DNA from: a bacterium
Lineage (GTDB): Bacteria; Armatimonadota; Zipacnadia; Zipacnadales; UBA11051
DNA length: 64,000 nt
NCBI GenBank assembly: GCA_030604405.1
Contig: JAUVVY010000010.1
Span: 42,127-106,126, forward strand
Direction of reading: 5' to 3'
In this document: piece by piece, positions 38,001 through 46,727 of the stretch
Layout: every line of letters begins with the position of its first letter
Numbering within the stretch: position 1 is the first letter of the stretch
Program-made: the position numbers and the translations under genes
Notes under the pieces: model-generated
Told to the model about the DNA's origin: nothing
The model's input: only the letters and a program-made list of their open reading frames with translations
The model's database searches: none

Positions 38001-38569
38001 GCTTCCAAGCCACAGCGACAGCCGTGGACCTGGCCGGAAACACCGTCACGCTGGATACGAACCTGCCGCTGGGTGAAGCCCTGGCCGGGCAGATGATATG
38101 CTTCCGCAACGGTCCGCACCGCACCGCCTATCACATCGTGGAGGTCGCGGAGCCGGGCAATGTGGTGAAGCTCGACCTTAATTCCCTCATCTATCGGTCG
38201 AAGATAGAGGGCGTCAGCGAGGAAAAAGACTACCTGCTGTGCGAAATGCCGTTCGTGATGCCCGGAAGCGGCGGGCCGGAGCCGTACAGCTACTACGACG
38301 GGGCCTTCGTCACCGGCGAGGACTTCAAGGCGGCCTACCGTGTTACCGGCATAGAAAATGCGCCAGATAGACAGGACCCCGCCAAGCTGTTGCTCGACCG
38401 ACCGGTGGCTCTGAGCGAATTCCCTGACGCCGATGGCGATGGCCGCCAGATGGTCTATATCTACGACTTCGGCCCCGGCGAGCAGGTTACGGTTTACAAC
38501 TCCGTCTTCGCCGACTTCACTGCCGGCGCAGTGACCAGGTCCGCCGAAGCGAAAGTGGCGGGCCTCTGA
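35096..38569 (+). CDS. Heparinase II/III-like secreted protein with zinc-ribbon insertion
   Basis: ATG 35096 with signal peptide; CPNCGEVIFKKSGFYPWG...KCPECGQLFPTNDF; FRYGYAVGHQHNDNLNIEIFAKGESLAPELGYP. Confidence 0.8.
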   Translation: MRHLTTILVCTLVVSIMSMSFGADLPDPWAESDEPKVGPAPVPVIEQVFWVQLPLAPDVEVDVVTPEGVTLLDRTKPGRRNFTRFYFRADRGIKDVQITLTPAGGEKISVPLTVKTYREDIEEHIKVVPGVDPSARKQGRSYYTDELIVIARQNMEAYPTLVDGLKAKRIYDDMSDDELWKAFPSWNVPRQCYSNWPCPNCGEVIFKKSGFYPWGRSYANPFKAKCPECGQLFPTNDFLNDDFTSGEYPDDGWGNDPGTGRADAMAWVAYYNHHVVWQTGRHLHGMALRYLLLGDEEAGHKVGVLLARLAYVYPGLNYRWQQPRSRYLGRGGRALVDGNWERNNLLVPVLQAYDAVFDYLDKDTQLVEFLHTKDPTINSPEDVKALLDTYLVQVFGWDWIRRELSGGSQGAREQDMAEFIVCANMGEVSDRWLEELFTHAWNGGLNKGGFDDAVMVNALTREGHTLVSGTGYAIGYLNSKSDMAEILSRVESDKWGARCNLYDEKLYPKLRAEYDLWIDMVIAGLFAPMYGDAGSGRTARYTNGMPANHRKAYERAYRRWPDDRIARAIHNAGERPPQLFEPDVWPDVQAQVEKAGPEPPLESRVIDGPGFVMLESRPHADQLENRAGIAFRYGYAVGHQHNDNLNIEIFAKGESLAPELGYPCWAHPLGGTGDTVHHCTGMIDRSRQYSGGIGKGWLEMFASGPEASFADVASAPNGFPNRTFRRAVCLADAPGNNVYLFDVLRMAGGTTRTYCFHGPMHDDFASNLQFGPKSEEPFHLTSVSRNLNNNIVEPQQASADGDIWADWKFREKDIHIRLDILGQPSSTGSGQARRHYFTARYAKTDVPDIRFLFAEDEAEDSASEFVALWQPYAQTPFIEKIERLDVEQSGDVAMGEFSPVAVRVTVAGGQVDTFIYTHDPEAELRIGDIEFQGSFGYWSELDGKLRCLHLVNGTKLAKRGQGVTEAVPSFQATATAVDLAGNTVTLDTNLPLGEALAGQMICFRNGPHRTAYHIVEVAEPGNVVKLDLNSLIYRSKIEGVSEEKDYLLCEMPFVMPGSGGPEPYSYYDGAFVTGEDFKAAYRVTGIENAPDRQDPAKLLLDRPVALSEFPDADGDGRQMVYIYDFGPGEQVTVYNSVFADFTAGAVTRSAEAKVAGL

Positions 38570-38596
38570 AAGAACACTGTCCCGCCGGCCTTCACA

Positions 38597-41500
38597 TTAT
38601 TGCAGATAGACGACCGCATAGGCATTCAGAGCGTCGGCTGGCACGGTTATGCGGTAGGCGCCGTCTTGCTGCACGGTTACTGTGGCGGTGCGCTGGCCCT
38701 CGTAATCTGGCGAGACTACCCGCGCCTGTGAAAGCGACGGCACGCGCAGATCGAAGACGATATCCTCATTGAGCTTGGGGAAGGCCTCGCCCTCTTTCTC
38801 CCCGGGGATTATGTCGCCGGGCTTGACGTTGACGCCGGTGGCGTTGAGCAGATGCACGGCGTACCCCTCAGGGACGCGGTACGCTGCCAGCAGCACTTTC
38901 TCCGGTACTGCGATAGCCTGGACCTGGAGCTTTTCGCCGATTGCTTTGCGGACAGTTGCCAGCAGCAAGTCGCGGCCGGGTTCGTTGAGGACATAGGTGT
39001 ATTCTCGCCCGGCAGTCTGCTCCGGCTGGTAGTTCACGCATCCCAGTTGTGACGCGACATAGATGCACCTGCTATCCCCCACGGTGTTTGCGACCACAGC
39101 CGGGCAGATAGGTTTGCCGCCGGCGTCCACCACATTGGCCAGTACCTCAGTACCCACGCGCGGCGTCACTCGAAGCGCTCCCAGCTTTATCTCAAATGGT
39201 TCCTGCCCGCCTGCCTGCAGCCTGCACGGTCCGCGCACCCATTCCCCGCCTCCCACAAGGTCAACGCCGATGATGTCTGCAAGCTGGAAATTGTCCTGCT
39301 GGAAGCCGTCTTCGTCGCAAAGCGATGCGCGCGCGGTAACGATCAGACTGCCACCGGAGCTGACAAAGTTCCGCACCGCCGCCAACTGCTGCCCGCTGAG
39401 GCACTCTGTTGAGGCCAGAATCAGCAGCTTGTACTGGCTCAGAATATCGGAGCGCAGCTCGTCGTCGAGGATGAAGTCGTGCTGAATATGGACATCGCTC
39501 AGCATCTGTGAACAGCCGAGGAGGTCAGAGCTGTGGCTTGTATTGCGGTTGTGCAGGCACGACTGCCGGGAGAAAAGCAGCGCTATTTCGCTCAGCGGCC
39601 GCGCGCTTTTGCCGTCCATCTTGTCCTTCCAGTAGATGAAGGGCGTCATGTCATAGCCCTCGATGGAGTCCATCCACGGCAACTGCCGGTTCATCTGCAA
39701 TAGCGCCCATCCGAAGTACGCGAATTCGGGCTGATTGAGGTGATAGACCAGCCCGTAGATCGGCCGGCCCGAATGGTTGCTCAGCGCGGCTTTTGTCTTG
39801 CGGTACGCGTACACGGGCCGGTAGCAGTCAAAGACATTGCGGCTCATTATCTCGGTGCCCAAAAAATCGCAGTACCGCCCGTGCTCCACCAGGTCACTGC
39901 CGAACTCCTGCGCGGCCCGTCTCGAAGTGAACCCGCCATGGGTGGTATATGTCAGGATACTGCCCTGCGGATTGACCTCATCGAAGATCTCGCGGATGCC
40001 CTTGAAGAATTCGGCACATTTGCGGATCCGCCATTTCTCCCACGCGATCCACACCTTGCTGTCGCGGTTGTGCAATACCGTGCCGTCGTCCGTGTAGGGC
40101 AGCACGTAGCCGGTTTCTGCAGTGAATTGCTCGCGGCAATGCCGACATCCGCACCAGTTTTTCGCGTAGAATGTCACCTCATCAAGCATCGCGCCATCTA
40201 TGCCCGTATTCTTCGCATATCGGCGGAACCAGTCGCAATACCACTTCTTGAACTCGGGGTTGGCCGGGCAGAACATCGCCGCCACTTTGCCTGTCTTGAT
40301 ATCCCTTTGCAGCCAGTCAGCGTGCTCGACCATCACGTTGAAGCCAGTGCCCGCCGCCAGCATCAGCGGCACATCGTTATGTTCGATGACCCGCACACCA
40401 TAACGGTGCGCGACCTCGCAGATCATCTTCGTGTTGCGCTCGACCATCGGCCATTTGTTGATGTGATTGAGACGAAAATGCAGCCCGTTGCAGATGACAG
40501 TGTTGAAGCCCATCTCCACGACTTCTCGCATCCGCCGCTCGATCAGCGGGTAGGTGTTCAGCTCATTGCAACTGCCGCTATTGCTGCTGGCAAAACTCGC
40601 CATAGACATGCTCCAGCGCCAGTCGTCCGGCCTGCTGGTTGCCGTCTGCTGCGGCGCAGGGCCGGGCCTGCCGGGGTCAACTTGCTTGTCCGGCGTGGGG
40701 ATGTCGTCAACCAGCCACATACCCCGGTCGAAGGCGTAATCCTCATATTCGGTCAAGAAGCGCTGCAGTAGCAGCGTGCTGATGCCGAAGGCCTTCTCGG
40801 CGTCAAAGGCAAGCTCCAGTTTGCCGTCGCGGAGTCGCACGGGCCACGTCACTGACTCGACCTTGCCGGCTTCAGCATGCAGGTCAGTTGCGACGTTTTC
40901 GCCGTTGGCACTCAAAGAAAAGGGCCCGACGGGCTGCTCGGCGCCAAAGCGCACTGTTGCCAGGTAGTGGCCGGGCAGCGTCTCTATACGCAGTCTGCCC
41001 TGTTTGCCCGTAACCATGCCGCCAAGAATTGCCGGGGCCTGTGTCATTTCAATTTTTTGCACCCATCCGCACTTCCTTGATGGCAAATACGGCTGCAGGC
41101 CCATGGGCTGAAAGCCTTCGGGCGCCGGCTCGTGGAAAGCCAGTGCCACAGTGGTCTGGGGAACTGGCACGTAGTGCCACTCGTCCTGCTCGGGGTGAAT
41201 CTCGTCGTAGTTGTATTGGCCTTCGTAGATAAGCACCTTGGAAGTCCTGAGGCTGCCATACCAGCGCGTGGACATTCCGACGCTGAAGACGAAGAAGTTG
41301 TCCTGCTTGGTCAGCGACCAGGCGCCGCCGGCCATTGCTTCGGTGGCCCGCCAACTGGGATAAACCGAGCGGCCCTTTGGGACGAAGTCCATGACAATAT
41401 CGCCGCACGGGCCGGTCAGGGCCAGGTAGCGCAGACCTGCGACAACAGTGCCATCCTTCTGATCTGCCTTCAATGTGCTCGAGACCACCTCGCTTCCACG

Positions 41501-41965
41501 GTATGGTTTATCGCCCGTGAGGGCCTTGAAGGAAGCGCCATCCAGGCGCTGTGCCGGCACGTAAAAGGAGTAGGCAATCCCATCCAGACCCTCGTTCTTG
41601 TAAGCGTACAGACGAAAGCGCACAGTCAGCTCAAAAACATCATTTCTGACGGATGCTTCCTTGCGATAGTCCAGTGTATCGCTGGTCATGCGATACACGT
41701 TGACCACCTTGCCGGCATCGGTCTCGGAGACCACCACATCGTCGGCGCTCTCCCAGCCATCATTGGCGGCCAGAGTGTCGCGCACAATCAGCGGCGCGCC
41801 GTCGTAGTCCAGGCGCAACTCCGCGGTCTCTGCCAAGCTCAAAGGCCCTGCCAACACCTGTGAGCAGAGGCTGAGCATAAGTGCGGCAGCGACGCCAATA
41901 GGAAGCAGGTCTATTCTCTGCTGCCTGGCGGCGATGAGCGCGATTCTGCTGTACATTCGCACCAA
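38597..41965 (-). CDS. Large glycoside hydrolase-like protein (putative beta-galactosidase-like barrel with C-terminal domains)
   Basis: 1122-aa ORF with signal-like N-terminus; VVEMGFNTVICNGLHFR, GIDGAMLDEVTFYAKNWCGCRHCREQF, LLILASTECLSGQQLAAVRNFVSSGGSLIVTARASLCDEDG. Confidence 0.6.
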   Translation of the reverse strand: MVRMYSRIALIAARQQRIDLLPIGVAAALMLSLCSQVLAGPLSLAETAELRLDYDGAPLIVRDTLAANDGWESADDVVVSETDAGKVVNVYRMTSDTLDYRKEASVRNDVFELTVRFRLYAYKNEGLDGIAYSFYVPAQRLDGASFKALTGDKPYRGSEVVSSTLKADQKDGTVVAGLRYLALTGPCGDIVMDFVPKGRSVYPSWRATEAMAGGAWSLTKQDNFFVFSVGMSTRWYGSLRTSKVLIYEGQYNYDEIHPEQDEWHYVPVPQTTVALAFHEPAPEGFQPMGLQPYLPSRKCGWVQKIEMTQAPAILGGMVTGKQGRLRIETLPGHYLATVRFGAEQPVGPFSLSANGENVATDLHAEAGKVESVTWPVRLRDGKLELAFDAEKAFGISTLLLQRFLTEYEDYAFDRGMWLVDDIPTPDKQVDPGRPGPAPQQTATSRPDDWRWSMSMASFASSNSGSCNELNTYPLIERRMREVVEMGFNTVICNGLHFRLNHINKWPMVERNTKMICEVAHRYGVRVIEHNDVPLMLAAGTGFNVMVEHADWLQRDIKTGKVAAMFCPANPEFKKWYCDWFRRYAKNTGIDGAMLDEVTFYAKNWCGCRHCREQFTAETGYVLPYTDDGTVLHNRDSKVWIAWEKWRIRKCAEFFKGIREIFDEVNPQGSILTYTTHGGFTSRRAAQEFGSDLVEHGRYCDFLGTEIMSRNVFDCYRPVYAYRKTKAALSNHSGRPIYGLVYHLNQPEFAYFGWALLQMNRQLPWMDSIEGYDMTPFIYWKDKMDGKSARPLSEIALLFSRQSCLHNRNTSHSSDLLGCSQMLSDVHIQHDFILDDELRSDILSQYKLLILASTECLSGQQLAAVRNFVSSGGSLIVTARASLCDEDGFQQDNFQLADIIGVDLVGGGEWVRGPCRLQAGGQEPFEIKLGALRVTPRVGTEVLANVVDAGGKPICPAVVANTVGDSRCIYVASQLGCVNYQPEQTAGREYTYVLNEPGRDLLLATVRKAIGEKLQVQAIAVPEKVLLAAYRVPEGYAVHLLNATGVNVKPGDIIPGEKEGEAFPKLNEDIVFDLRVPSLSQARVVSPDYEGQRTATVTVQQDGAYRITVPADALNAYAVVYLQ

Positions 41966-41988
41966 TCCCTTCTCAATGTGCCGATTCG

Positions 41989-43320
41989 TCAGTTCTCAAC
42001 TCCTCGACTCTGTCCGTCCACAGGCTCATCGGCCCCTGCAGGCTTGAATAAAGCCCTGGCCGTAGGATACCAGTAAGCAACCAACACGCCATGCGCCGCC
42101 GCAGCCGCAAGTTGGGGCAAATACGAGTAATGAGGATGATGATGGAAACGCACAAGCGGCAGATAAGCGATGATCTTCCACCAGTACAACACAGCTAGCT
42201 GCTTGTGACGCCTCAGCGGCAAGGCATACGCCCAAAGCCACGCCAGTATCAAGGTTATTCTACCCCAGTTCGCTCCGCCTACAAGCAGCGCAATAGGGGA
42301 CGTCCAGCACCATACGAGACCAACGATTTCTACAGGCGGAAATGTGTATCTCAAAATATCCACCAGCCAGATGCTCCCTGAGCGCAGTTGCATGGCTTGA
42401 TACTCGGTCATACCGTGGAGCTGCAAGAAATACCAACGCACAGCGACATAGCCGGCCGTCAGGACAACAGCCCCGAGCAAGAGTGTTAGTGCGCGATGCC
42501 ACTTGCTCCTCGGAACCGTGATGAGAAACGCCGGTGCCATCGCCAGCGGCAGACACAGCGGCTGCTCGTATGACCAGGCCATAACGCCCCATAGGCCGCA
42601 GAACGCGGCCAGCGTGCCGGGACGCCCGAAATCGGCGTAGCGCCACGCCAGGTGTGCGAGACCCAGATGCAACACTGCGCCCTGCAGACACGTCAGGCCC
42701 CCGACGTACCAGGGCACCCAGTCCTGGAAGACCCATTCTACGTGTATAAGCACCCATAGGATGCCAAGGCCAGACAGTAAGGCCGCCAAAGCATCGGCAA
42801 TGCGCCGTTTTCGAACGCGCTCAAACAGCCACCAGATGCTCAGCAACAATAGCAATGCGCCCACTACCGCGGTCAGGAAGCCCGGAAGCTGCCATGAAGT
42901 GGACTGACGCAGTGACACCAGAAGCGTGGCCGTCAGGGCGGCCATCTGACTTCCTGAAACTCGCAATGTGACCAGGCCCGTGAGCGCAGCGCAGGCCACG
43001 CCCATGAGCCAGGACACAAAGCCCCAGCCCGGTGCGTAGTTTCCAAAGATCGCCCCCTCGAACCACCACGTCAAGAACACGAACGGGCGGTAAGACCCGT
43101 CCCCCCACGGCGCGGTCTCAGTAAACAGCCTGTATAAATCCCCCACTCCGTAGGACATTATTGTTGGCGCCACGTAGACCATGTCGGGGTCAACATCGAA
43201 GGACGGCAGCAACGCCCACAAACCCGGAATGCAGGCAACAGAGGCAAGTACCCAGATGACGGCTCCAGGGTGGGATTGGCCCCACTGGCGCAGACGTTCA
43301 GCAGCTTCTTTGTTAAACAT
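41989..43320 (-). CDS. Polytopic membrane protein of unknown function
   Basis: Many hydrophobic segments (GAVIWVLASVACIPGLWALL, FLTAVVGALLLLLSIWWLF, ALTLLLGAVVLTAGYVAVRWYF). Confidence 0.6.
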   Translation of the reverse strand: MFNKEAAERLRQWGQSHPGAVIWVLASVACIPGLWALLPSFDVDPDMVYVAPTIMSYGVGDLYRLFTETAPWGDGSYRPFVFLTWWFEGAIFGNYAPGWGFVSWLMGVACAALTGLVTLRVSGSQMAALTATLLVSLRQSTSWQLPGFLTAVVGALLLLLSIWWLFERVRKRRIADALAALLSGLGILWVLIHVEWVFQDWVPWYVGGLTCLQGAVLHLGLAHLAWRYADFGRPGTLAAFCGLWGVMAWSYEQPLCLPLAMAPAFLITVPRSKWHRALTLLLGAVVLTAGYVAVRWYFLQLHGMTEYQAMQLRSGSIWLVDILRYTFPPVEIVGLVWCWTSPIALLVGGANWGRITLILAWLWAYALPLRRHKQLAVLYWWKIIAYLPLVRFHHHPHYSYLPQLAAAAAHGVLVAYWYPTARALFKPAGADEPVDGQSRGVEN

Positions 43321-43441
43321 GCTCTTCCTGCCGTGTCCCAGTAGCCATTACAACAAGGCCGGCTGGCAAATGCCTTCCGCAAGCTAGTGTCGTGTCCCAG
43401 AGATAACTTCACACAATTTGAATAGCTCACCAAACGCGTAG

Positions 43442-43509
43442 CTCGGCCTGACCTGCGCGAGGCGCAGGTCAGGTGAGAATGCGACAGCATTCTCAGCTTC
43501 CAGCCCGAG
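43442..43509. repeat. Nested double-hairpin repeat-like element
   Basis: CTGACCTGCGC-GAG-GCGCAGGTCAG (43448-43472) and TGAGAATGC-GACA-GCATTCTCA (43474-43495) within an outer CTCGG/CCGAG stem. Confidence 0.7.
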
Positions 43510-43527
43510 GTCGTCCGCAGCTTCGCC

Positions 43528-44886
43528 TCAGTTGACCAGCGTCGAATCGCGCTTAATGCCCCAGCGCGAATTCTCGATCAGCGGGTCGGGCCGCTTCGGA
43601 TCATCGGCATTGGCCGCTTTCCACTCATCCAGATCGGCGCAAAGCTCGGCTGCAAGGTCGCGGTCTTGCGCCGCCAGGTCCACGCTCTCGAAGGGGTCGG
43701 CTGCCAGGTCGTAGGCCTGCACCTGCGGCGCATCGGTCCACGCTGTATTGCCTTCCTCCTCATACAGAGGGGCCAGGTCGGCGATGGCGTCGGCATAAGT
43801 GCGCACCAGCTTGAGGCTGCCCTTGCGCAGGAGCCGCTGGGGTGCGCCACGATAAGCCCCACATGCGCCTGTCAGCTCGTGTGGCGCAGGGCCGCCTGCC
43901 ATCGCCGCCAACAGGCTGGTGCCATCCATCTCACCAGGCACCTGCCGCCCCAGGAGCTGCATTATCGTCGGCGCGAGGTCCGTCCCGTGCACTGGATGCG
44001 CGACGACCTGGTGGGCTTCGACCTCGGGCGCATACACGATCAGCGGCACATGCATCGTGCCCTGATAGACGCCGCGTGCCCGCCACGGGTCGGGGCGGCC
44101 GAAATCTGTGCGCCCGTGGTCGCTGGTCACGATCACCGCCGTGTCTTGTGCGATGTCCAGATCGTCAAGCAGGCTCAGTACCTCGCCGACCCGTTCATCC
44201 ACAAAGCGCGTGGCGCCGTCGTATTCATCAACCAGCTCGCGGCCCTGCTCTGCCACTGCGCTTGCCAGACCGGCACCTTGGACGTATTCTTCTCCCGAGG
44301 CCGCCTGCACGGTGGGCAGGGGCAGTTGGCGGAATGGCTCGTTATATGCCTCCGGCTGCGTGAACGGCCCGTGCGGGTCCCAGTAGTGCACGAACACGAA
44401 AAAGTCGCGCTGGTGGTTGCCCCGCAGCCACGGCAAGAGCTCGGCATTGATGGCCGCTCCGCGAGTGAGGTGGGCAGAGGAGGCCGCCGTAGCGGTGGCG
44501 TTCATCAGATGCTGATAGCCGCGCGCGAACCAGTTCGGATGGCTGGCAAAGTTGATCAGGTTATCAACCGCCGCGGTCAGGAAGTCCTCGCTCCACAACC
44601 GCTCCGCGATCGTCGGGCATTCGTCATCCAAAAAGATGCTGTGACAGTTGGCCGCACTCCAGGGGTTGATTACCACTCCGTGGTTCAGCGGCAGCTTGCC
44701 GGTGAGCATGCTCGTAAACGAGGGCACGGTACAGCAAAAGGCAGACGTGCAGTCAGCAAAGCGCGTGCCCTTTGCCGCCAGCGCGTCAATGTTGGGCGAA
44801 GTCTCCCGAGGGTAGCCGTAGCATCCCACATGGTCCGCCCGCAGCATGTCCAGGGCTATCAGAATCAGCTTCTTGAATTCTCGCAT
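43528..44886 (-). CDS. Sulfatase/alkaline-phosphatase superfamily hydrolase with noncanonical nucleophile motif
   Basis: LILIALDMLRADHVGCYGYPRETSPNIDALAAKGTRFADCTSAFCCTVPSFTSMLTGKLPLNHG; VIVTSDHGRTDFGRPD. Confidence 0.88.
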   Translation of the reverse strand: MREFKKLILIALDMLRADHVGCYGYPRETSPNIDALAAKGTRFADCTSAFCCTVPSFTSMLTGKLPLNHGVVINPWSAANCHSIFLDDECPTIAERLWSEDFLTAAVDNLINFASHPNWFARGYQHLMNATATAASSAHLTRGAAINAELLPWLRGNHQRDFFVFVHYWDPHGPFTQPEAYNEPFRQLPLPTVQAASGEEYVQGAGLASAVAEQGRELVDEYDGATRFVDERVGEVLSLLDDLDIAQDTAVIVTSDHGRTDFGRPDPWRARGVYQGTMHVPLIVYAPEVEAHQVVAHPVHGTDLAPTIMQLLGRQVPGEMDGTSLLAAMAGGPAPHELTGACGAYRGAPQRLLRKGSLKLVRTYADAIADLAPLYEEEGNTAWTDAPQVQAYDLAADPFESVDLAAQDRDLAAELCADLDEWKAANADDPKRPDPLIENSRWGIKRDSTLVN

Positions 44887-44915
44887 GTGCAGTCTCTCCT
44901 TGTTTCATCCGGTTT

Positions 44916-45068
44916 GGAAATTGGGGACAGTCACCTATTTCCGCCAGTTTACCCCATACAGGAATGAGAGTGGAGACTGGAAATTGGGGACAGTCACCTA
45001 TTTCCGCCAGTTTACCCCATACAGGAATGAGAGTGGAGACTGGAAATAGGTGACTGTCCCCAATTTCC
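44916..45068. repeat. Two 63-bp tandem units plus inverted terminal copy (GGAAATTGGGGACAGTCACCTATTTCC)
   Basis: 27-mer at 44916 and 44979 direct; exact reverse complement GGAAATAGGTGACTGTCCCCAATTTCC at 45042-45068. Confidence 0.95.
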
Positions 45069-45197
45069 CACGCCACACCCACGCAAATCAACGCGCACTG
45101 GGGCGACGCCGTCAGCAGCCAGCAGGGCCGCCGATTCAGCGTAAGCGGCCCAGGCCCTTCAGCCGTCAATACTCATTGAGGCGAACGACTGCGCCGC

Positions 45198-45890
45198 CTA
45201 GTGGACCGCGCTGGAGGTGCGGCTGTCAATTCGCCAGCCGGTGCGCTCCAGATGCAGCCTGAACTGGTCCTGCGTAAAAGTACCGTCTCCCCACTTGGCC
45301 ACGACCTTCACAGAGGCGACACCCGCATTGGAGTTAACCTGATCCGCCAGCACTCTGATGCCAATGACCGCAGCACCGGGCGCGCCGGCTTTTGCCGTGT
45401 ACCACTTGGCGATAATGCCCCAGATCTTGCTCTCGTGGGAGCCCGCGGCAGGTGGGATCGCCATCTCGGCCTTGAGCTTGTACTGCGGCATCTGCAGTGT
45501 TACAGTCCGGCCCTTCGCATCCACCCATACGCCGAACGACTCAGCCACAAAGCGCAGCGGGACGAAGGTCCGGCCCTCGATGACCACTGGCGGCACGTCA
45601 AGCTGGTAGGGCTGTCCGGACAGTTGCGCCTGCGCCTGGCCGATCCGCAGCACCACCCTCGGCGTCTGACCAACGGTATCGTAGGCGGTGATCTGGCCGG
45701 CCTGGTATTCCACCCTCGCGCCGAGCCATTCGAATATCGCCCGCAGCGGCACCATCACCCGCCCCTCCATCGTCCTGGGCAGCACGTCGAAGTATAGCCC
45801 GCCACCGGGCTCTGCCTTGGGCACCGTCTGAGCGCAGACGGCCACCGATAAGACCAACACCAATGTCATCACAAACGCGACTTTCTTCAT
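45198..45890 (-). CDS. Secreted copper amine oxidase N-terminal (stalk)-domain protein
   Basis: MEGRVMVPLRAIFEWLGARVEYQAGQITAYD; VIEGRTFVPLRFVAESFGVWVDAKGRTVTL. Confidence 0.85.
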   Translation of the reverse strand: MKKVAFVMTLVLVLSVAVCAQTVPKAEPGGGLYFDVLPRTMEGRVMVPLRAIFEWLGARVEYQAGQITAYDTVGQTPRVVLRIGQAQAQLSGQPYQLDVPPVVIEGRTFVPLRFVAESFGVWVDAKGRTVTLQMPQYKLKAEMAIPPAAGSHESKIWGIIAKWYTAKAGAPGAAVIGIRVLADQVNSNAGVASVKVVAKWGDGTFTQDQFRLHLERTGWRIDSRTSSAVH

Positions 45891-45932
45891 GTCTCTCCCT
45901 CCGTTTCACCTGAGATCGAGCAAGGGCACTAG

Positions 45933-46646
45933 TTAGTACGGGAATTGCTCTACACGGTCAACGGCCGTGGACTTGCGGTCGAAGATTCTCCAGCCACTGC
46001 GCCTCAGACGCAGAGAGAACTGATCCTGGGTCACACGACCGCCTTTCCACTTGGCCATCAGCGTCACTGAGGCCACCCCCTTCTCGGTGTCCACCGCGTC
46101 GGCCAATATCCTGATGCCGATGTTCTCCCGCCCGATGCGTGTGTGCGCTTGCTGGTACCAGGATGCAACTTTGCTCCAGACGGCGCGTTCGTGCGACGCC
46201 GCCGCAGGTGGAATGGCCATCTCCGCCTTCTGCCAGTACTGGCAGAAGCGCAGTCGCAAAGTGCGGCCCTCAACGTCCACCCGTACTCCATACGCCTCGG
46301 CGACAAAGCGTAGCGGAACAAAGACGCGGCCCTGGATGATCACGGGCGCTACATCAAGTTCGTACTCATCACCAGACCACAGGGCGCGCGTATCTCCTAT
46401 CCACAATTCGATACGCGGCCCATCGCTGCGGAACTGGTATGCGCTCAGGTGGCCGTCCTGGTATTCCAGCGTCCCGCCAAGCCATTCAATGAATGGCCGC
46501 GCCGGCACCAGCACATACCCCTGCATCGTCACGGGCAGCACGTCAAAGTATAGCCCGTCGCCAGGCTGTGACCTGTCCACCTTCTGTGCAAAAGCCACCG
46601 GCAGTAAGACCAAAACCAATGTCATCACAAACGCGACTTTTCTCAT
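45933..46646 (-). CDS. Secreted copper amine oxidase N-terminal (stalk)-domain protein, tandem paralog
   Basis: MRKVAFVMTLVLVLLPVAFAQ and VIIQGRVFVPLRFVAEAYGVRVDVEGRTLRL; near-identical signal peptide to the neighbour. Confidence 0.85.
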   Translation of the reverse strand: MRKVAFVMTLVLVLLPVAFAQKVDRSQPGDGLYFDVLPVTMQGYVLVPARPFIEWLGGTLEYQDGHLSAYQFRSDGPRIELWIGDTRALWSGDEYELDVAPVIIQGRVFVPLRFVAEAYGVRVDVEGRTLRLRFCQYWQKAEMAIPPAAASHERAVWSKVASWYQQAHTRIGRENIGIRILADAVDTEKGVASVTLMAKWKGGRVTQDQFSLRLRRSGWRIFDRKSTAVDRVEQFPY

Positions 46647-46727
46647 GTCTCTTCCTCCTGTCAGCCAGCCGCACGGGCGTAGATGTGCCGAGCGCTAGAT
46701 ACTCAGCACCCGCCACTGCGTTTCTGG

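Noticed and set aside
39740-40771. 343-aa plus-strand ORF
   Set aside because: Antisense to the well-supported 38597-41965 gene; no recognisable domain.
43329-43420. Two CGTGTCCCAG-like segments as possible IS ends
   Set aside because: Too short and no transposase remnant recognised nearby.
43666-44967. 433-aa plus-strand ORF
   Set aside because: Antisense shadow of the sulfatase-fold gene.
44916-45068. Possible CRISPR-like repeats
   Set aside because: Only two direct copies with identical intervening sequence plus an inverted copy; consistent with a REP/MITE-like element.
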